Assembly: GCF_016482685.1 (NCBI RefSeq)
Contig: NZ_JACYHF010000014.1
Span: 1 to 64,000 of the forward strand
Source of the DNA: Streptomyces sp. DSM 110735
Lineage (GTDB): Bacteria > Actinomycetota > Actinomycetes > Streptomycetales > Streptomycetaceae
Direction of reading: 5' to 3'
DNA length: 64,000 bases
The notes beneath the pieces were generated by a model. That model was not told the DNA's origin. It saw only the letters and a program-made list of their open reading frames with translations, and did no database searches. Positions within the stretch are counted from its first letter, which is position 1; the number at the start of each line of letters is the position of its first letter. The position numbers and the translations under genes are program-made. Below are positions 43,193 through 51,244 of this stretch, in pieces.

Positions 43193-43211
43193 GCGGGGGA
43201 GGAGTCAGGTG

Positions 43212-43778
43212 ATGGCGCGGGTCAGGCCCATGCGGGCGGACGCTCGGCGGAACTACGAGCGGTTGCTGGAGGTGGCGGCCGAGGCGTTCGCCGAGCATGG
43301 GGAGAACGCCTCGCTCGACGACATCGCCAAGCGCGCCGGGGTCGGCTCCGGCACCCTCTACCGGCACTTCCCGACCCGCCAGGCGCTGCTGGAGGCGGCG
43401 TACGTGGAACGGATCGAGGCGCTCGGGGCCCGCGCCGACGCCCTCGCCGAACGTCTGCCCCCGGGTGAGGCGCTCTCGGAGTGGCTGTACGAACTCTGTG
43501 TCGCCTCGATCCAGGTCCGCGGTATGAAGTCCCTGCTGGGCAACGCCGTCAGCGACGGCAGCCCGGTCCCGCTGACCACCTGCGGCGCGGTGGTCAAGGG
43601 CGCGGTGACCCGTCTGGTCTCCGCCGCCCAGACTGAGGGCACCCTCCGCGAGGACCTCACCCCGGTCGATCTTCTTCGCCTGGCCCACGGAGTCGCCACC
43701 GCCTCGGAGTTGGCGGACGGCGAGGGTCGCGAGATCCGCCGCTATCTGACCCTGCTGACGGAGGGGCTGCGGCCGTAG
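43212..43778 (+). CDS. TetR-family transcriptional regulator
   Basis: This 188-aa TetR protein has the N-terminal DNA-binding domain RRNYERLLEVAAEAFAEHG, then ASLDDIAKRAGVGSGTLYRHFPTRQALL, where the recognition helix is GVGSGTLYRHF. The C-terminal domain (PPGEALSEWLYELC and following) resembles SbtR-like regulators; it would bind an unknown ligand. ATG 43212 is used with AGGAG seven bases upstream; GTG 43209 is three bases earlier and equally readable. It is probably cotranscribed with the 474-aa gene. Its target may be that unit itself; no obvious operator was recognised. Confidence 0.9.
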   Translation: MARVRPMRADARRNYERLLEVAAEAFAEHGENASLDDIAKRAGVGSGTLYRHFPTRQALLEAAYVERIEALGARADALAERLPPGEALSEWLYELCVASIQVRGMKSLLGNAVSDGSPVPLTTCGAVVKGAVTRLVSAAQTEGTLREDLTPVDLLRLAHGVATASELADGEGREIRRYLTLLTEGLRP

Positions 43779-43790
43779 AAGACTGGGCGC

Positions 43791-44447
43791 ATGACGCCTC
43801 CGCCCGCGTACGCGACCGTCGAAGAGATCCACGCCCACTTCGTCGAGCAGCTCAACTCGGCGCTCCGTCTCACCGGAATGTTCGGCGGCGAGCCTGCCCT
43901 GCGTGCCCTCGTCGAGCATCTGCTCTTCGTGGAGCGCGAGCCGGAGGCATGGGAGGAACTGCGGGGGCGCTGGGAGAAGGAGGGCGCCTGGTCGCCGCTG
44001 GGCGTGACCGGTGCCTTCCACACTCTGATCCCCGACCGCTCCTACCAGTGCGGATCGGCTTCCGTGTACGCCGAGTTCGCGCGGCGGCGCGGCTGGCTCG
44101 TGCCGGACCGGACGCTCACCTCCGAGGAGTACGCGGTGCTCGCCGGGCGGGTCGGTCAGTGGGCTGAGGAGGACCGCACCTGGCCGGACATCACCGCCGA
44201 GTTCGGCGCCCCCTCCGTCCTGTTCGGAGGGAGCAACCCGAGGTACGGGAAGACGCTCGGCTATCTCTGCGCCGACCTCACCCAGCCGATGATCCTCTTC
44301 GACCTGTGGAACGACGGCGCGTCGGCGGACGCCGGGCGTGAACAGCCGTCACTTCTCGCCGTCCGCCGGTCCGACGAGCCGTTCCGCCGGTCCTTCCGCT
44401 TCACCCCGGAGGGGAGGAGGCGGAGACCGGCGGCCGACGTGTGCTGA
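43791..44447 (+). CDS. uncharacterised protein (218 aa)
   Basis: No family was recognised. The 218-aa protein is soluble; it opens MTPPPAYATVEEIHAHFVEQLN and contains FHTLIPDRSYQCGSASVYAEF, a segment with a single Cys that could be a catalytic or metal site, then APSVLFGGSNPRYGKTLGYL and PMILFDLWNDGAS, which look like beta strands. The last 20 residues are Arg-rich. It starts 12 bp after the TetR stop; AAGACT lies six bases before ATG, so an additional leaderless transcript is possible. Codon use is native. Function cannot be assigned. Confidence 0.7.
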   Translation: MTPPPAYATVEEIHAHFVEQLNSALRLTGMFGGEPALRALVEHLLFVEREPEAWEELRGRWEKEGAWSPLGVTGAFHTLIPDRSYQCGSASVYAEFARRRGWLVPDRTLTSEEYAVLAGRVGQWAEEDRTWPDITAEFGAPSVLFGGSNPRYGKTLGYLCADLTQPMILFDLWNDGASADAGREQPSLLAVRRSDEPFRRSFRFTPEGRRRRPAADVC

Positions 44448-44459
44448 GCGCGCGGTCCG

Positions 44460-45683
44460 TCAGAGGGCTCGGGCGCCCGGGTCCATCATGTTCTTCACCG
44501 TGCGGGCCTTCACGAAGTCGCCGAGGGCGGTCATGTCCCACTCGCCGGAGTACTGGCGGACGAATTTGGCCATGAGGACGCCGGTCTGGGGCTCGGCGGA
44601 GGTCAGGTCGAAGCGGACCAGTTCGTCGCCGGTCACCGGGTCGATCAGGCGGCAGTACGCCTTGGCGACCTCGGTGAACTTCTGGCCGGAGAAGGAGTTG
44701 ACGGTGAAGACCAGCCCGGTGACCTCCTGGGGGATGCGGCCGAGGTCGACCGTGATCACCTCGTCGTCCCCGCCGCCCTCGCCCGTCAGGTTGTCGCCGG
44801 AGTGCTTGATCGCGCCGTTCAGGATCGACAGCTTGCCGAAGTAGCAGGCGTCGACCACGTTGCGCTGCGGGCCGTAGGCGATGACCGAGGCGTCCAGGTC
44901 GATGTCCTTGCCCCGGTAGGCGGGCTCCCAGCCGAGGCCCATCTGGACCCGGGAGAGCAGCGGGGTGCCGCCCTTGACCAGCGACACCGTCTCGTTCTTG
45001 CGGAGGCTGACCCGGCCCTTGTCCAGATTGACCTTGCCCGCGCCGGGAGCGGGCGGAGCGGGCTGGGCGGGAGGAGCGGACGGCATCGGCGGCGTGCCCT
45101 GCGGGGACACCGGCTGCGGAGGCGCGGGCTGCTGGGACGCGGGCTGCGGGGGAGCGGGGGACTGGGGCGCCGCCTGTGCCGGTTCCTCCACCGTCACGCC
45201 GAAGTCGGTGGCGATGCCCGCCAGACCGTTCGCATAGCCCTGGCCGACCGCGCGGGCCTTCCACTGGCCGTTGCGCCGGTAGACCTCCACGACCACCAGC
45301 GCGGTCTCGCTGCCCAGGCTGGGCGGGGTGAAGGTGGCCAGGACCGCGCCGCCGTCCGCGTCGCGGATCGTGGCCGTCGGCTCGATGCCCTGGAAGGTCT
45401 GGCCCGCCGCGTCCGGACTCGCGGTCACCACGATCTTCTCGATGTCCGGCGGCACGGCGGCGGTGTCCACGGTGATCGCGTCCGGCGCGGCACCCCCGCC
45501 GGAGGTGTAGGACACACCGGGTCCGGACGGCTGGTTGTAGAAGATGAAGTCGGCGTCGGAGCGCACCTTGCCGTCGGCGGTGAGCAGCAGGCCCGACACG
45601 TCGAGCCGGACGGGCGCGGCGACATCCACGGAGACACGGGCGGCCGGCAGCGGGACGTTCGAACCGGGGGTCATAGCGGTCAT
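44460..45683 (-). CDS. double TerD-domain stress protein
   Basis: This 407-aa protein contains two TerD domains joined by a Pro/Gln/Ala linker (about residues 170-215). TerD domains bind calcium and occur in tellurite-resistance and general stress loci; Streptomyces has many copies, some linked to development. The first domain runs to about 165 (SDADFIFYNQPSGPG, VVVEVYRRNGQWKARAVGQGY). The second spans about 220-395 (SLRKNETVSLVKGG, MGLGWEP, LDASVIAYG, the acidic Ca-binding type GEGGGDDEVITVDL, and CRLIDPVTGDELVRFDL). It stands alone, without terA/B/C genes. The start ATG 45683 has no clear ribosome binding site; ATG 45674 is a near alternative. Confidence 0.88.
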   Translation of the reverse strand: MTAMTPGSNVPLPAARVSVDVAAPVRLDVSGLLLTADGKVRSDADFIFYNQPSGPGVSYTSGGGAAPDAITVDTAAVPPDIEKIVVTASPDAAGQTFQGIEPTATIRDADGGAVLATFTPPSLGSETALVVVEVYRRNGQWKARAVGQGYANGLAGIATDFGVTVEEPAQAAPQSPAPPQPASQQPAPPQPVSPQGTPPMPSAPPAQPAPPAPGAGKVNLDKGRVSLRKNETVSLVKGGTPLLSRVQMGLGWEPAYRGKDIDLDASVIAYGPQRNVVDACYFGKLSILNGAIKHSGDNLTGEGGGDDEVITVDLGRIPQEVTGLVFTVNSFSGQKFTEVAKAYCRLIDPVTGDELVRFDLTSAEPQTGVLMAKFVRQYSGEWDMTALGDFVKARTVKNMMDPGARAL

Positions 45684-45721
45684 GCCGGGTGAACGAACGA
45701 CATCACTTTGCCGTTCCCTTA

Positions 45722-45817
45722 CCCGGTGCCGCGACCCCCGTTCGGGTCACGGCACCGGGCAGTGCCCTGGGTCAGGCAGGGTCGGTGGCGGCGCCCCGGG
45801 CGGGGGTGGGGCGCCGC
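45722..45817 (-). terminator. two tandem hairpins ending the polyol operon
   Basis: Downstream of the dehydrogenase stop (minus strand) lie two stems. The first met is a 10-bp perfect stem GCGGCGCCCC/GGGGCGCCGC (45788-45797 with 45808-45817). The second is a 16-bp stem with one mismatch (45722-45737 with 45744-45759) and a six-base loop. Tandem hairpins should block read-through into the terD-like gene. Confidence 0.75.
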
Positions 45818-45830
45818 GACGGTGCCCGGG

Positions 45831-46820
45831 TCAGGGCACCACGACGATCTTGCGGCCGACGCCCGCCGCGAACTGCTCCAGCGCCTGCGGGTAGTTGTCC
45901 AGCGCGATCCGGTCGCTGATGAACACCTCCGGGTTCAGCACCCCGTTCGCGAACAGCTCCGCCGCCCGCTCGAAGCTGTGCAGCACGGCCATGGAGCCCG
46001 TGATGGTGATCTCCTGGTTGTAGATGCGGTACGGGTCGATGGTGACCCGCGTCGCGTAGTCGGCCACGCCGAACTGCAGGAACGTACCCGCCTTCGCGAC
46101 CCGGCCCAGACCGTCCTGGATCGCCGCCGCGTTGCCGGTCGCGTCGATCACGACCTCCCAGCCCTGCGGCCGGTCCAGCTCGTCGGCGTTCGCCGCCGCG
46201 CCCGAGACGCCGAGCAGCTTGGCGGTCTCCAGGCGGGCCGGGTTGATGTCCACGATGTCCACGCTGGAGGCGCCGGTGCGCTTGGCCAGCTCCATCATCA
46301 TCAGACCCATGGTGCCCGAGCCGTAGATCAGCACATGGGCGCCGAGGCGGGAGTTGAGGATGTCGTAGCCGCGCACCGCGCAGGACAGCGGCTCGATCAG
46401 CGCCGCGTCCTCGGTGCGCACGTGCTCGGGCAGCTTCACGCAGTTGGCCACCGGCGCCACCGCGAACTGGGCGGCGCCGCCCGCCGTGGTCACGCCGATC
46501 GCGGCCCAGCGCTCGCACATGTTGTTGTGGCCGTCGCGGCAGAAACGGCACTCGTAGCAGTAGAGCGAGGGGTCGACGGCGACCCGGTCGCCCACCGCGA
46601 CCTCGGTGACCTGGCTGCCGATCCCGACGACCTCGCCCGCGAACTCGTGGCCCGGGATGATCGGCAGCTTGGGCGCGAACTCGCCCTGGAGGATGTGCAG
46701 ATCGGTGCCGCACAGGCCGCAGGCCGCGACCTCGACGACGACCTCGCGGGGTCCGGGCGTCGGGTCGGGGACCTCCATGACGACGGCGCGGCCCACGGAC
46801 TCGATGACGGCGGCCTTCAT
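45831..46820 (-). CDS. zinc-dependent alcohol/polyol dehydrogenase
   Basis: This 329-aa medium-chain dehydrogenase probably oxidises a sugar alcohol brought in by the adjacent ABC importer. It has the catalytic-zinc motifs CGLCGTDLHI and GHEFAGEVVG (about 34-66), and a four-cysteine structural zinc lobe CYECRFCRDGHNNMC. The Rossmann motif is IYGSGTMGLMMMELAKRTG, followed by an acidic residue in VDIVDINPARL, which suggests NAD preference. ATG 46820 overlaps the permease stop by 4 bp (ATGA) and has GGAG seven bases upstream. Sorbitol, arabitol or related dehydrogenases share these features, and the exact substrate is not readable. Confidence 0.9.
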   Translation of the reverse strand: MKAAVIESVGRAVVMEVPDPTPGPREVVVEVAACGLCGTDLHILQGEFAPKLPIIPGHEFAGEVVGIGSQVTEVAVGDRVAVDPSLYCYECRFCRDGHNNMCERWAAIGVTTAGGAAQFAVAPVANCVKLPEHVRTEDAALIEPLSCAVRGYDILNSRLGAHVLIYGSGTMGLMMMELAKRTGASSVDIVDINPARLETAKLLGVSGAAANADELDRPQGWEVVIDATGNAAAIQDGLGRVAKAGTFLQFGVADYATRVTIDPYRIYNQEITITGSMAVLHSFERAAELFANGVLNPEVFISDRIALDNYPQALEQFAAGVGRKIVVVP

Positions 46821-47656
46821 TTCACGGCTCCAAGCGACAGGCCCTGGACCAGCTTGTCCTGGGCGGCGAACCCCGCGGCGAGCACCGGCAGGGAGATGAC
46901 GAGGGACGCGGCGCACACCTTGGCCAGGAACAGGCCCTGGCTGGTGATGAAGCTCGTCAGGAACACGGGGGCGGTCTGGGCGACCACGCCCGTCAGGACC
47001 CGGGCGAACAGCAGCTCGTTCCAACTGAAGATGAAGCAGATCAGGGACGTCGCCGCGATGCCCGGAAGGGCGATCGGGGCCACCACGCGCGCCAGGATCA
47101 TCGGCAGCGGCGCCCCGTCCACCCGCGCCGCCTCGATGATGGCGACCGGCACCTCGGCGAGGAACGACTGCATCATCCACACCGCGATCGGCAGGTTCAT
47201 CGAGGTGTAGAGGATGACCAGCAGCCAGATGTTGTCCAGCATCCCGGTGTTCTTCGCGAACAGGTACAGCGGCAGCAGACCCGCCACGGCGGGCAGCATC
47301 TTGGTGGACAGGAAGAAGAACAGGACGTCCGTCCACTTCCGCACCGGCCGGATCGACAGCGCGTACGCCGCCGGAAGGGCGAGCAGCAGCACGAAGACGG
47401 TCGAGAGCACCGACGCCATCGCCGAGTTGATCAGCGCGGGCCACGGGCTCGCCCCGCCGTTCGCGCCGAAGAAGTCGCGGTAGCCGTCCAGGGTGAGGGC
47501 GGCGGCGAAGGACGGCGGGTTGGTCGCCGCGTCCGTCTCGGAGTGGAAGGACGTCAGTGCCATCCAGGCGATGGGCAGGAAGAAGACGATGCCGGCCAGC
47601 CAGGCCACCAGGCCAAGACCGATGCCGCCGCGCCGCTTCGCGGTCAGGGCGCTCAT
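46817..47656 (-). CDS. polyol/sugar ABC transporter permease, MalG type
   Basis: This 279-aa permease has six helices, the EAA loop IIEAARVDGAPLPMILARVVAP (split between residues about 180 and 200) and ends DKLVQGLSLGAVK, the normal tail for this class. It resembles SmoG/MtlG permeases of sorbitol and mannitol systems. ATG 47656 overlaps the stop of the other permease by 4 bp, and the gene overlaps the dehydrogenase by 4 bp downstream. This makes a tightly coupled unit. Confidence 0.9.
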   Translation of the reverse strand: MSALTAKRRGGIGLGLVAWLAGIVFFLPIAWMALTSFHSETDAATNPPSFAAALTLDGYRDFFGANGGASPWPALINSAMASVLSTVFVLLLALPAAYALSIRPVRKWTDVLFFFLSTKMLPAVAGLLPLYLFAKNTGMLDNIWLLVILYTSMNLPIAVWMMQSFLAEVPVAIIEAARVDGAPLPMILARVVAPIALPGIAATSLICFIFSWNELLFARVLTGVVAQTAPVFLTSFITSQGLFLAKVCAASLVISLPVLAAGFAAQDKLVQGLSLGAVK

Positions 47657-48594
47657 CCGCGCGACACCTCCTCGCGGAACAGGGACGACACCACGCGCAG
47701 GGCGAAGGTCGCGATGACGATGGAACCGATGACGACGAGCACGCCCGCGGCGGACGCCAGGCCGTTCTCGTGCGCCTGGTAGAAGGTCTGGTACACGGTG
47801 TAGGGCAGGTTGGCGGTGCCGAGACCGCCGGAGGTCAGCGTGAACACCGCGTCGAAGTTCTGCACGATGTAGATGGAACCCAGCAGGGCGCCCAGTTCCA
47901 GGTAACGGCGCAGGTGCGGCAGGGTGAGATGGCGGAAGATCTGCCAGTCGCTCGCCCCGTCCACCCGGGCGGCCTCGATCTGCTGCTGGTCCCGGCTCTG
48001 CAGTCCGGCCAGCAGGATCAGCATCATGAACGGCGTCCACTGCCACACCAGCGAAGCCTCGACCGCGAGCAGCGGGGTGTTCGAGATCCAGTCGGGCTGT
48101 GGGCCGCCCACATAGTGCAGCAACCCATTGAAAAGACCGTACTCCGGGTTGTAGAGCACATGCTTCCAGAGCAGGGCGGCGGCGGTGGGCACCACCAGGA
48201 ACGGCGCGATGAGCAGGGTGCGCACCGCGCCGCGGCCCGGGAACTTCCGGTCGAGCAGCAGCGCCAGAGCCAGCCCGATGACCAGGCTGGTCAGCACCAC
48301 CGCGGCGGTGAGCAGCACGGTCACCCACACCGAGTGGCGCAGGTCCGCGTCGGTCAGCACCTGGCGGTAGTTGTCGACCCCGGCGAAGTGGCGGGCCTTC
48401 GGGTAGAGGGCGTTCCAGTCGAAGAACGAGATCACCAGCGTGGCCACGAAGGGCAACTGGGTCACCGCGATCATGAAGACCAGAGCGGGCAGGAGCGGGG
48501 CGCGGGTCGCCCACGCGCGCAGGCGGTCCGAGGGCCGCCGGGCCGCCGGCCGCGCCGTGGTGGCGGCGGCCGGGGCCGATGTCGTGACGGTCAT
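47653..48594 (-). CDS. polyol/sugar ABC transporter permease, MalF type
   Basis: This 313-aa permease has six predicted helices after a 30-residue Ala/Arg-rich cytoplasmic tail. The EAA loop is QQIEAARVDGASDWQIFRHL near residues 210-230. It lacks the large external insert seen in the alpha-glucoside permease at 8895, so the two importers in this window are structurally distinct. It starts at ATG 48594, 15 bp after the binding-protein stop. No ATPase gene accompanies it, which again points to a shared MsiK-type ATPase. Confidence 0.9.
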   Translation of the reverse strand: MTVTTSAPAAATTARPAARRPSDRLRAWATRAPLLPALVFMIAVTQLPFVATLVISFFDWNALYPKARHFAGVDNYRQVLTDADLRHSVWVTVLLTAAVVLTSLVIGLALALLLDRKFPGRGAVRTLLIAPFLVVPTAAALLWKHVLYNPEYGLFNGLLHYVGGPQPDWISNTPLLAVEASLVWQWTPFMMLILLAGLQSRDQQQIEAARVDGASDWQIFRHLTLPHLRRYLELGALLGSIYIVQNFDAVFTLTSGGLGTANLPYTVYQTFYQAHENGLASAAGVLVVIGSIVIATFALRVVSSLFREEVSRG

Positions 48595-48609
48595 GATCCT
48601 TGTACTTCT

Positions 48610-49983
48610 TTACTTCCGGTACTTCTTGCCGACGGTCTCGGCGTACGCCTGCGACTTCTTCAGCGCGCTGTCCACCGACTGACGTCCGGCGATCGCGGAG
48701 CTGATCTCCTGGGCGACCTTGGTGCCCAGGTCGGTGAACTCGGGGATGCCGACGAACTGGATGCCCGGCGCGGGCCGGGGCTGCACGCCCGGGTTCTTCG
48801 GCTCGGCGCTCGCGATGGCGTCCTTGGTGACGTCCGCGAAGGCGCCCGCCTCCTTGGTGTACTGCGGGATCTCGTAGGTCGAGGCGCGCTTGCCCGCGGG
48901 CACGTTGGACCAGCCGGCCTTCTGCCCGACCAGGTTCTCGTAGCCCTTGCCGGACGCCCAGGAGATGAACTTCCAGGCGTCGTCGGGGTGCTTGGACGCC
49001 TTCTGGATGCCCCACGCCCAGGTGTAGAGCCAGCCGGAGCTCTTGGTCTTCTCGACCGGCGCCGACACATAGCCGATCTTGCCCTTGACCGGGGAACCGG
49101 CCGCCTCCAGCGAGCCCGCGCCCGCCGTGGCGTCGTACCACATGGCGGTCTTGCCCTGGGTCATGTTGTTCAGGCACTCGGCGTAGCCGGACTGCGCGGC
49201 GCCGGACTCACCGTGCTTGCGCACCAGGTCGACATAGAACTTGGTGGCCTTCTTGAACTCGGGGGAGGTCAGGCGGGCGTTCCAGTCCTTGTCGAACCAG
49301 GTGCCGCCGAAGGTGTTGACCACCGTGGTCAGCGGGGCGATGACCTCGCCCCAGCCGGGCAGACCGCGCAGGCAGATGCCCTTCATGCCGGGCTCGGCGC
49401 CGTCCGCCTTCGCGGCGATGTCGGCCACCTGCTGCCAGGTGGGGTGGGTCGGCATCGTCAGCTTCTTCTTCGCCAGGACGTCCTTGCGGTACATCAGGAA
49501 GGAGGACTCGCCGTAGAACGGCTCGCCGTAGAGCTTGCCGTCCGTGCCGGTCAGCGCCTGCGTCATCGGCGTGAGGATGTCCTGCTGGTCGAAGCCCTTG
49601 TCGCTCTTGACGTAGCTGTCGACCGAGTGCAGCCAGCCGTTCTTGGCGTAGATCGGGATCTCGTAGTTGCTCAGGGTCGCGACGTCGTACTGGCCCGCCT
49701 GGTTGGCGAAGTCCTGGCTGATCTTGTCTCTGACATCGTTTTCCGGCAGCGTCGTGAAGTTCACCTTGATGCCGGTCTTCTTGGTGAAGTTGGCGGCGGT
49801 GAGCTTCTGCAGCTCCACCATCTGCGGGTTGTTCACCATCAGGACGTTGATGGAGTGGGCGGTGGACCCGCCGCCTCCCGCGCCGCCCGCGCCCGCGCAG
49901 CCGGTGAGCAGGGGCGAGACGAGCGTTCCCGCGGCAGCGGCGGCGAGGAGAACGCGAGGCGTACGTCGGCTCTGGGTTGGCAT
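48610..49983 (-). CDS. polyol/sugar ABC transporter substrate-binding lipoprotein
   Basis: This 457-aa family-1 binding protein has a lipoprotein signal with lipobox LLTGC (Cys29), a Gly/Ser-rich linker, and then NVLMVNNPQMVELQKLTAANF. The segment YGEPFYGESSFLMYRKDVLAK and the WQQVADIAAK block resemble SmoE-type sorbitol/mannitol binders. It is first in the importer part of the operon. AGGAG lies about 11 bases before ATG 49983. The 218-bp leader between the deoR stop and this start carries GCACCACC repeats. Confidence 0.9.
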   Translation of the reverse strand: MPTQSRRTPRVLLAAAAAGTLVSPLLTGCAGAGGAGGGGSTAHSINVLMVNNPQMVELQKLTAANFTKKTGIKVNFTTLPENDVRDKISQDFANQAGQYDVATLSNYEIPIYAKNGWLHSVDSYVKSDKGFDQQDILTPMTQALTGTDGKLYGEPFYGESSFLMYRKDVLAKKKLTMPTHPTWQQVADIAAKADGAEPGMKGICLRGLPGWGEVIAPLTTVVNTFGGTWFDKDWNARLTSPEFKKATKFYVDLVRKHGESGAAQSGYAECLNNMTQGKTAMWYDATAGAGSLEAAGSPVKGKIGYVSAPVEKTKSSGWLYTWAWGIQKASKHPDDAWKFISWASGKGYENLVGQKAGWSNVPAGKRASTYEIPQYTKEAGAFADVTKDAIASAEPKNPGVQPRPAPGIQFVGIPEFTDLGTKVAQEISSAIAGRQSVDSALKKSQAYAETVGKKYRK

Positions 49984-50029
49984 GGCTGGGGTGCTCCTGA
50001 TCGCTTGTCGGTCCCGTAAGCGGAAGGTG

Positions 50030-50152
50030 GGTGGTGCGGGTGGTGCGGTGGCGGGTGATGCGGGTGGTGCTCAGGTGGTGCCGGTGGTGCTCGGGGTGTG
50101 GCGGGACCGGCCGTGCGGCTCGCCGGGGGTACGGCGGACGGCCGGGTGGTGC
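50030..50152. repeat. six GGTGGTGC repeats in the binding-protein leader
   Basis: The octamer GGTGGTGC occurs at 50030, 50039, 50063, 50074, 50083 and 50145 (GCACCACC in the transcribed sense of the operon). Spacing is irregular (9, 24, 11, 9 and 62 bases). No gene is visible in the 218-bp gap 49984-50201. The repeats could be a degenerate microsatellite-like tract or a leader element affecting expression of the binding protein relative to deoR. Confidence 0.6.
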
Positions 50153-50201
50153 GGGTACATGGGGGGCGGTGCGTGCGGGGAGGCGGCTTCGGGCCCTGCG
50201 G

Positions 50202-50972
50202 TCAGACCCTGATGACCTGCGGTCCGAGGAGTGAGTAGCGGTGGGCCTCGGCGGCCGGGAGCTGGGTGCTCGTGACGATCGCGTCCACCGCGCCGACATC
50301 GGCGAACCGGCAGAAGCTGACCGCCCCGAACTTGGTGTGGACGCCCGCGAAGACCGTGCGCCGCGAGGCGCGGACGGCCTGTGCCTTGACCTCGCTCACG
50401 GCGGGATCGGGTGTGGTCAGACCGTGTTCGCGGGAGATGCCGTTGGCGCCGACGAACGCGAGGTCCAGGACGAACCCGGCCAGCATCTTGGTCGTCCAGT
50501 GGTCGACCGTGGCGAGCGTTCCGGCCCTGACCCGGCCGCCCAGCAGCAGGACCGAGACGTTCTCGGCCTCCGCGAGGGCGCCCGCGACCGGCAGGGAGGC
50601 GGTGACCACGGTGAGCTGGCGGTCGGCGGGCAGGGCCTCGGCGATGAGCTGCGGGGTGAAGCCCTCGTCGACGAAGACCGACTCGGCGTCCCCGAGCAGT
50701 TCGGCCGCGGCGGCGGCGATCCTGCGCTTCTCGGGAACGTGGCTGGTGGCACGGAAGGCGAGCGTCGTCTCGAATCCGGCGCTCTCGACCGGGTAGGCGC
50801 CTCCGTGCGTACGGCGGACCAGACCGTGGTCCTCCAGCGCGCGCAGATCGCGCCGGATGGTCTCCTTGGCCACGCCCAGCTCGATGGCCAGAGCGGCGAC
50901 GTCCACGGCGCCGGTCTCGCGTGCCGCGCGCACGATCGCGCGCTGGCGCTCCTCGGCCGTGTTGGTGCCCAT
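50202..50972 (-). CDS. DeoR/GlpR-family transcriptional regulator
   Basis: This 256-aa regulator has the DeoR N-terminal helix-turn-helix (EERQRAIVRAARETGAVDVA, then LGVAKETIRRDLRALEDHGLVRRTHGGA). A C-terminal sugar-phosphate sensor domain of the isomerase-like type follows: FVDEGFTPQLIAEALP, TVVTASLPVAGALAE, VLLLGGRVRAGTLATVD, LAFVGANGISREHGLTTP. The second Gly in the VDEG motif region is somewhat unusual, because IDxGTT is more common in this family. ATG 50972 is chosen; ATG 50993 is in frame, and neither has a strong Shine-Dalgarno. The gene precedes the importer genes on the same strand and probably controls them, with a phosphorylated or keto sugar as signal. Confidence 0.9.
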   Translation of the reverse strand: MGTNTAEERQRAIVRAARETGAVDVAALAIELGVAKETIRRDLRALEDHGLVRRTHGGAYPVESAGFETTLAFRATSHVPEKRRIAAAAAELLGDAESVFVDEGFTPQLIAEALPADRQLTVVTASLPVAGALAEAENVSVLLLGGRVRAGTLATVDHWTTKMLAGFVLDLAFVGANGISREHGLTTPDPAVSEVKAQAVRASRRTVFAGVHTKFGAVSFCRFADVGAVDAIVTSTQLPAAEAHRYSLLGPQVIRV

Positions 50973-50999
50973 GTAGTCACCCGCTCTCGTCATTGAGAT

Positions 51000-51095
51000 G
51001 CCCGTTCGGGCCCTGGGGAGAGTTCTACAGCGGTCGCGCGGCGCTGACCAGGTCTGTTGGGTGTCCGATCCTGCCCGTGTGTGCCCGTTCACACA
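51000..51095. promoter_or_regulatory. deoR upstream region with two palindromes
   Basis: The 272-bp gap upstream of deoR contains GCCCG-TT-CGGGC (51000-51011), just after a possible minus-strand -10 TAGAAC (51027-51022), and TGTGTG-CCCGTT-CACACA (51078-51095), a perfect 6-6-6 repeat. Further CCCGTT/CCCGAA sequences occur near 51126, 51161 and 51181. The spaced palindrome is a reasonable operator candidate for DeoR itself. No gene was seen in the gap. Confidence 0.45.
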
Positions 51096-51244
51096 GCGCC
51101 ATGCCCGCCCCGGACCTGCGCGGCTGCCCGAACGGAGATCGAAGCGGGCGCAACGGGTGCCCGAAACGGCGGCGGGCGGGCCCGTTTGGTGCCCGCCCGC
51201 CGCCGCGAGGGATCGTTTTCGGCCGCACCGGGGCGCGGCGGGTC

